NCBI GenBank assembly: GCA_003665825.1
Contig: QPFY01000009.1
Location: forward strand, 248,001 to 312,000
Direction of reading: 5' to 3'
DNA length: 64,000 bases
From: Microbotryum silenes-acaulis
Taxonomy: Eukaryota > Basidiomycota > Microbotryomycetes > Microbotryales > Microbotryaceae
In this document: one piece after another, positions 61,055 to 64,000 of the stretch
Layout: every line of letters begins with the position of its first letter
Numbering within the stretch: position 1 is the stretch's first letter
Notes under the pieces: generated by a model
Database searches by the model: none
The model's input: the letters and a program-made list of their open reading frames with translations, nothing else
What the model was told of the DNA's origin: nothing
Translations under genes and position numbers: made by a program

Positions 61055-64000
61055 TTATTCCGCCGTGGTGGTCGTGGTCGTGGTCGTCTTCTTCCTCAAA
61101 CTCAACGTCCGAATCACATCCCTACAATACTCGAGTTTGTCGATGATGAACCGCACCCTGTCCAACTTTTTCAGCCGCCTCGCTTCTTCCGTCGTCATCG
61201 CTGATCCTGGTGTCGTCGAAGTTGAAGGTCGATAGTGGCCCAGTTTGGACGCTTCGTCGAATAAGGCTCCGAGGGAGTAGGTGTGCAGTCGAAAATCGCC
61301 GTCGATGAAGGAGACGACGGACCCGTGTTGCGTGATGAGGAGTTTGGTATGGTCGTAAAAGTTGAACTGCGCGGGTGGGGAAGTGTGGAAAAAGTCATCA
61401 GCATTGAACTCAACCAACAACCGTCCTCAAGGCTCAAAACTGACCTGCAAGACCTCGTTGCTTAACTTGAACACGATTGCGTGCTTCATCCTGTAGTATT
61501 TGACGAGGAAGCACATGTTCTTGGTCCTCGCCGCGTCGACAAACGTCCACGCCACGTCGCGTGTTAACATCTTCGCCATATAGTCTTCAAAGTACTCCAA
61601 CAGGTAGGCCTTGCGTTGAAGATCTTCGGGGTGGTCCGTCAGTGCATAGTGCCGCCGTGTGTAGACGTTGCCTTTGCGTTGGGCGATATAGTCGAAATGG
61701 CTGTGCGAGAGACGTACTCTGGATCAATACAGGCACCCGCACTCGGTAAGCTCGGGGATGACCTACTTCTTATCCGGACTCAACACCATCGTCGTCGAAT
61801 CATTGAAGTACAACCCCGCCGTCCCGTCCGTCAACGAATAAGCCGTACCGTACTTGTGCGTATAGTCGACCCAAGAGGTGATAAACACCTTGGGGGCCGT
61901 CGAGTCGTCCGGTCGGGGCAAGGCTTCGAGGTCGGCGAGAGTTTCGATCGTCAATGCGGAATGGAGGGTGCGCCAGGTTGTGTCGTAGAGTTCTCGCGCA
62001 GGGTGGCGGGCAGCTGCGCAGCAGATATGAAACGCGTTCAGCCTTCCCATCACGTCAGTTTGGTAGCGCCGGACGGGAGGACTCACTGTCTACAGCTTTG
62101 ACGACCGGTTTTGGTGCAACAAGAGAAATCGGCACCGATGCGCTCGACGTCCGATTCGGCGACGAAGGCACAGGGACCGTCGATGTCGTCGATAAAGCCG
62201 ATCTTCGATGTTTGCTCACGGTCGTCGCCCCACCAACCGCCTTCCCACCCCTCGCAGGTGAGTTCTCCTTATCCCCTGCACTGGGCTGACTCGGAGCCAG
62301 GTTCTCCTTCGTCGGTGCATTCGCCGCGAGTCGAGCGGATAGAGTGGTTGCTCCGTTCGTTGAAGTCGGGTTGTTCGAAGTCGACCTCGCTTCGGCCGCC
62401 AAACGACGTTGTAACAATTCGCGCGGTTCGGCATCGGGCGAAACCATGAGGGGCTTGCGGGCCGAACGCAAGAGATCCGAAATGGGACTTTCGGGCGCCA
62501 GCACTTGTTGGACCTCTTGTTCGATCGCACGTGCATCGGCGGTGACGGTCGTGGACATTCGCTTCCTCGCCACGGGTGCGGTGGCTTGGGCGGGAGGTGC
62601 GGGTGCGGCCGATTCGTGAACGGTCGCGAGGACGGTGCGATGTGATGGCTTTTCAACGGCAGCGACTTCAGCAGCATTGGCCTCGAGCATCTCCGCTTCG
62701 ACCTGTTCGGTCAACCCTGCTCGAGCCTTGACGGCCCTAAAGTTGCGATGCGCCGATCGAATGCTCATATTGCGATGGTCAGGGACCAAGGTGAGCGAAG
62801 CGGGGGTGACGGAGGCGGGGAAAGGGCCGGTGACGAAAAAGTCGTGTTGGAGGATTTGGCCGAGCGTGGGTCGTTCGTTCGGTTTTGGGGTGAGGATGAG
62901 CGAGATGAGGTCGACGGCCTCGGCTGAGAGTTCGCACCCGGCGGGGAACTCATAGTTCAACTCCTTGATGCGACTGTGGGGGCCAAGCAATATCAGTTCA
63001 ACGAACACTGGCACAAGTGAGTACCATCCCGAAACATACAGGTAGATGTTCTTGACCTCTTTGGTTTGGAAGGGGGGTTTCCCGACGAGTAGTGTGTACA
63101 TGATGACGCCGAGTGACCAAATGTCGACCTCGAACGAGTGGCCGTTGGTCGTGTCAAATAGGATCTCGGGGGCGATGTAGTTGGGTGTTCCGCAGATAGT
63201 TCTGTACCAAGTCGAGCAGAAGAAGATCAGCAACAGAATCATCGAATTTTCTTCGCTGCGACTGACTTTTTCCTCTCGCCGGGGAACTTGACCAGCGCGG
63301 CCAACCCGAAATCGCCAACACGGAGGTTCATCTCGGCATCGAGCATGAGGTTGCCCAACTTGAGATCGCGATGAATGACCGAGTTGGAGTGCATGTAGTG
63401 GCACGCGCCGATGAGTTGCACGAGGTAGAAGCGCGTCTCAGGTTCGGTGTACCGTCTTCGTTTGCGCAGGAGGTCGAGGAGGGATCCGTTGGAGCATAGC
63501 TCGAGTTGCATGTAGACGTTGGCTTCGTCCTCGAAGCAGTGCTCGAATGAGAGGATGTTGGTGTGTTTCATCGCCTGGTGGATCTTGATCTCACCAAAGA
63601 GCTGGTCAACGCAAAGATGGAGGGGTGTGGTCAGTCTCGCCGGATGGACGGTCACGTGAGGAGTGGGGTCATACTTTGCTCCTGTTCTTGGTCGATCGTA
63701 GCTGTTCTTTACAAATGACCTTGACGGCCTTGTTGGTGATTCCATCCGGTTCTGTGATGAGGTATACGCGTGCGAATCCACCCTGCAAAGACGGCGAAAG
63801 AAGTCAAGGTGCGGGGATGTTGAGTCAGTCATCTCCCATTTCGCAACTCCATCAAAAGGGAGGGCCCATGGCTGATGCCGCCTCGCAGCTTGTCGAGCAT
63901 GATCCCGAGTGCGAGCAGTTGACCCCAACACTGACCTCTCCCAATAGTTCCCCTCTGTGTAAATGCTCTCCATCGCGCCGAATGACGGCCGGCGGTGGCC
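61055..64000 (-). CDS. Polo-like kinase (5' end outside the window)
   Basis: Mitotic Ser/Thr kinase (Cdc5/PLK1 type) controlling mitotic entry, spindle poles and cytokinesis. Minus-strand exons: from beyond 64000 to 63936, 63782-63675, 63601-63267, 63201-63040, 62973-62087, 62013-61767, 61700-61445 and 61366-61055. The kinase domain has RGELLGEGGFARVYLI, AVKVICK with the ATP-binding Lys, HRDLKLGNLML, DFGLAAL and KKTICGTPNYIAPEIL. A long Ala/Ser/Pro linker follows. The polo-box region includes ITSWVDYTHKYGTAYSLTDG, HFDYIAQRKGNVY, RTKNMCFLVKYYRMKHAIVF and LLITQHGSVVSFIDGDF, ending in a poly-Thr tail. 769 codons plus a partial 65-nt exon are present; the extreme N-terminus is missing. Confidence 0.93.

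Overview
The window is nuclear DNA of a basidiomycete fungus. The combination of GC-rich coding sequence, dense short introns (mostly 55-90 nt, GTGAGT/GTCAGT donors, CTGAC/CTAAC branch sites), very short exons and gene content (myosin-motor chitin synthase, germinal-centre kinase, polo kinase, OPT transporter) suggests Pucciniomycotina, perhaps a red-yeast-like Microbotryomycete; that placement is inference. All gene models were built by hand from splice sites. For twelve complete host genes, one partial host gene and one TE-embedded gene the exon lengths sum to whole codons and phases match at every junction.

Layout. 1-31 kb is a compact housekeeping block: F-box protein (-), class V-type chitin synthase with myosin motor (+), complex III core protein QCR2 (+), exocyst subunit EXO84 (+), mitochondrial Lon protease PIM1 (+), mitochondrial dynamin MGM1 (-), SNARE VTI1 (-), chromatin protein SPT2 (+) and a GCK-III kinase (+). 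31-46 kb holds a gene-poor spacer, an OPT-family transporter broken into very many exons (+), arginine methyltransferase PRMT1 (-), mitochondrial ribosomal protein uS5m (+), a small unrecognised minus-strand gene and actin-interacting protein AIP1 (+). 46-49 kb has a probable lineage-specific membrane-protein gene (-) that I do not recognise.

49.5-60.2 kb is the accessory part. It contains two adjacent Helitron derivatives that share a ~300-bp leader. The first keeps the N-terminal Rep part and a textbook 3' end (GC hairpin then CTAG); the second keeps a decayed PIF1-type helicase fused to a basidiomycete repeat-family gene. AT microsatellites separate them. Next comes an intact-looking 428-codon gene of unknown function whose first intron carries a ~600-bp element with perfect 19-bp terminal inverted repeats and GATCA-rich subterminal arrays. 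The window ends in a polo-like kinase (-), cut by the window edge at its 5' end.

Functionally the host genes fall into secretion and cell-wall growth (chitin synthase, EXO84, VTI1, AIP1, GCK-III kinase), mitochondria (QCR2, PIM1, MGM1, uS5m), chromatin and cell cycle (SPT2, PRMT1, polo kinase) and peptide uptake (OPT). No tRNA, rRNA or CRISPR array was seen by eye.
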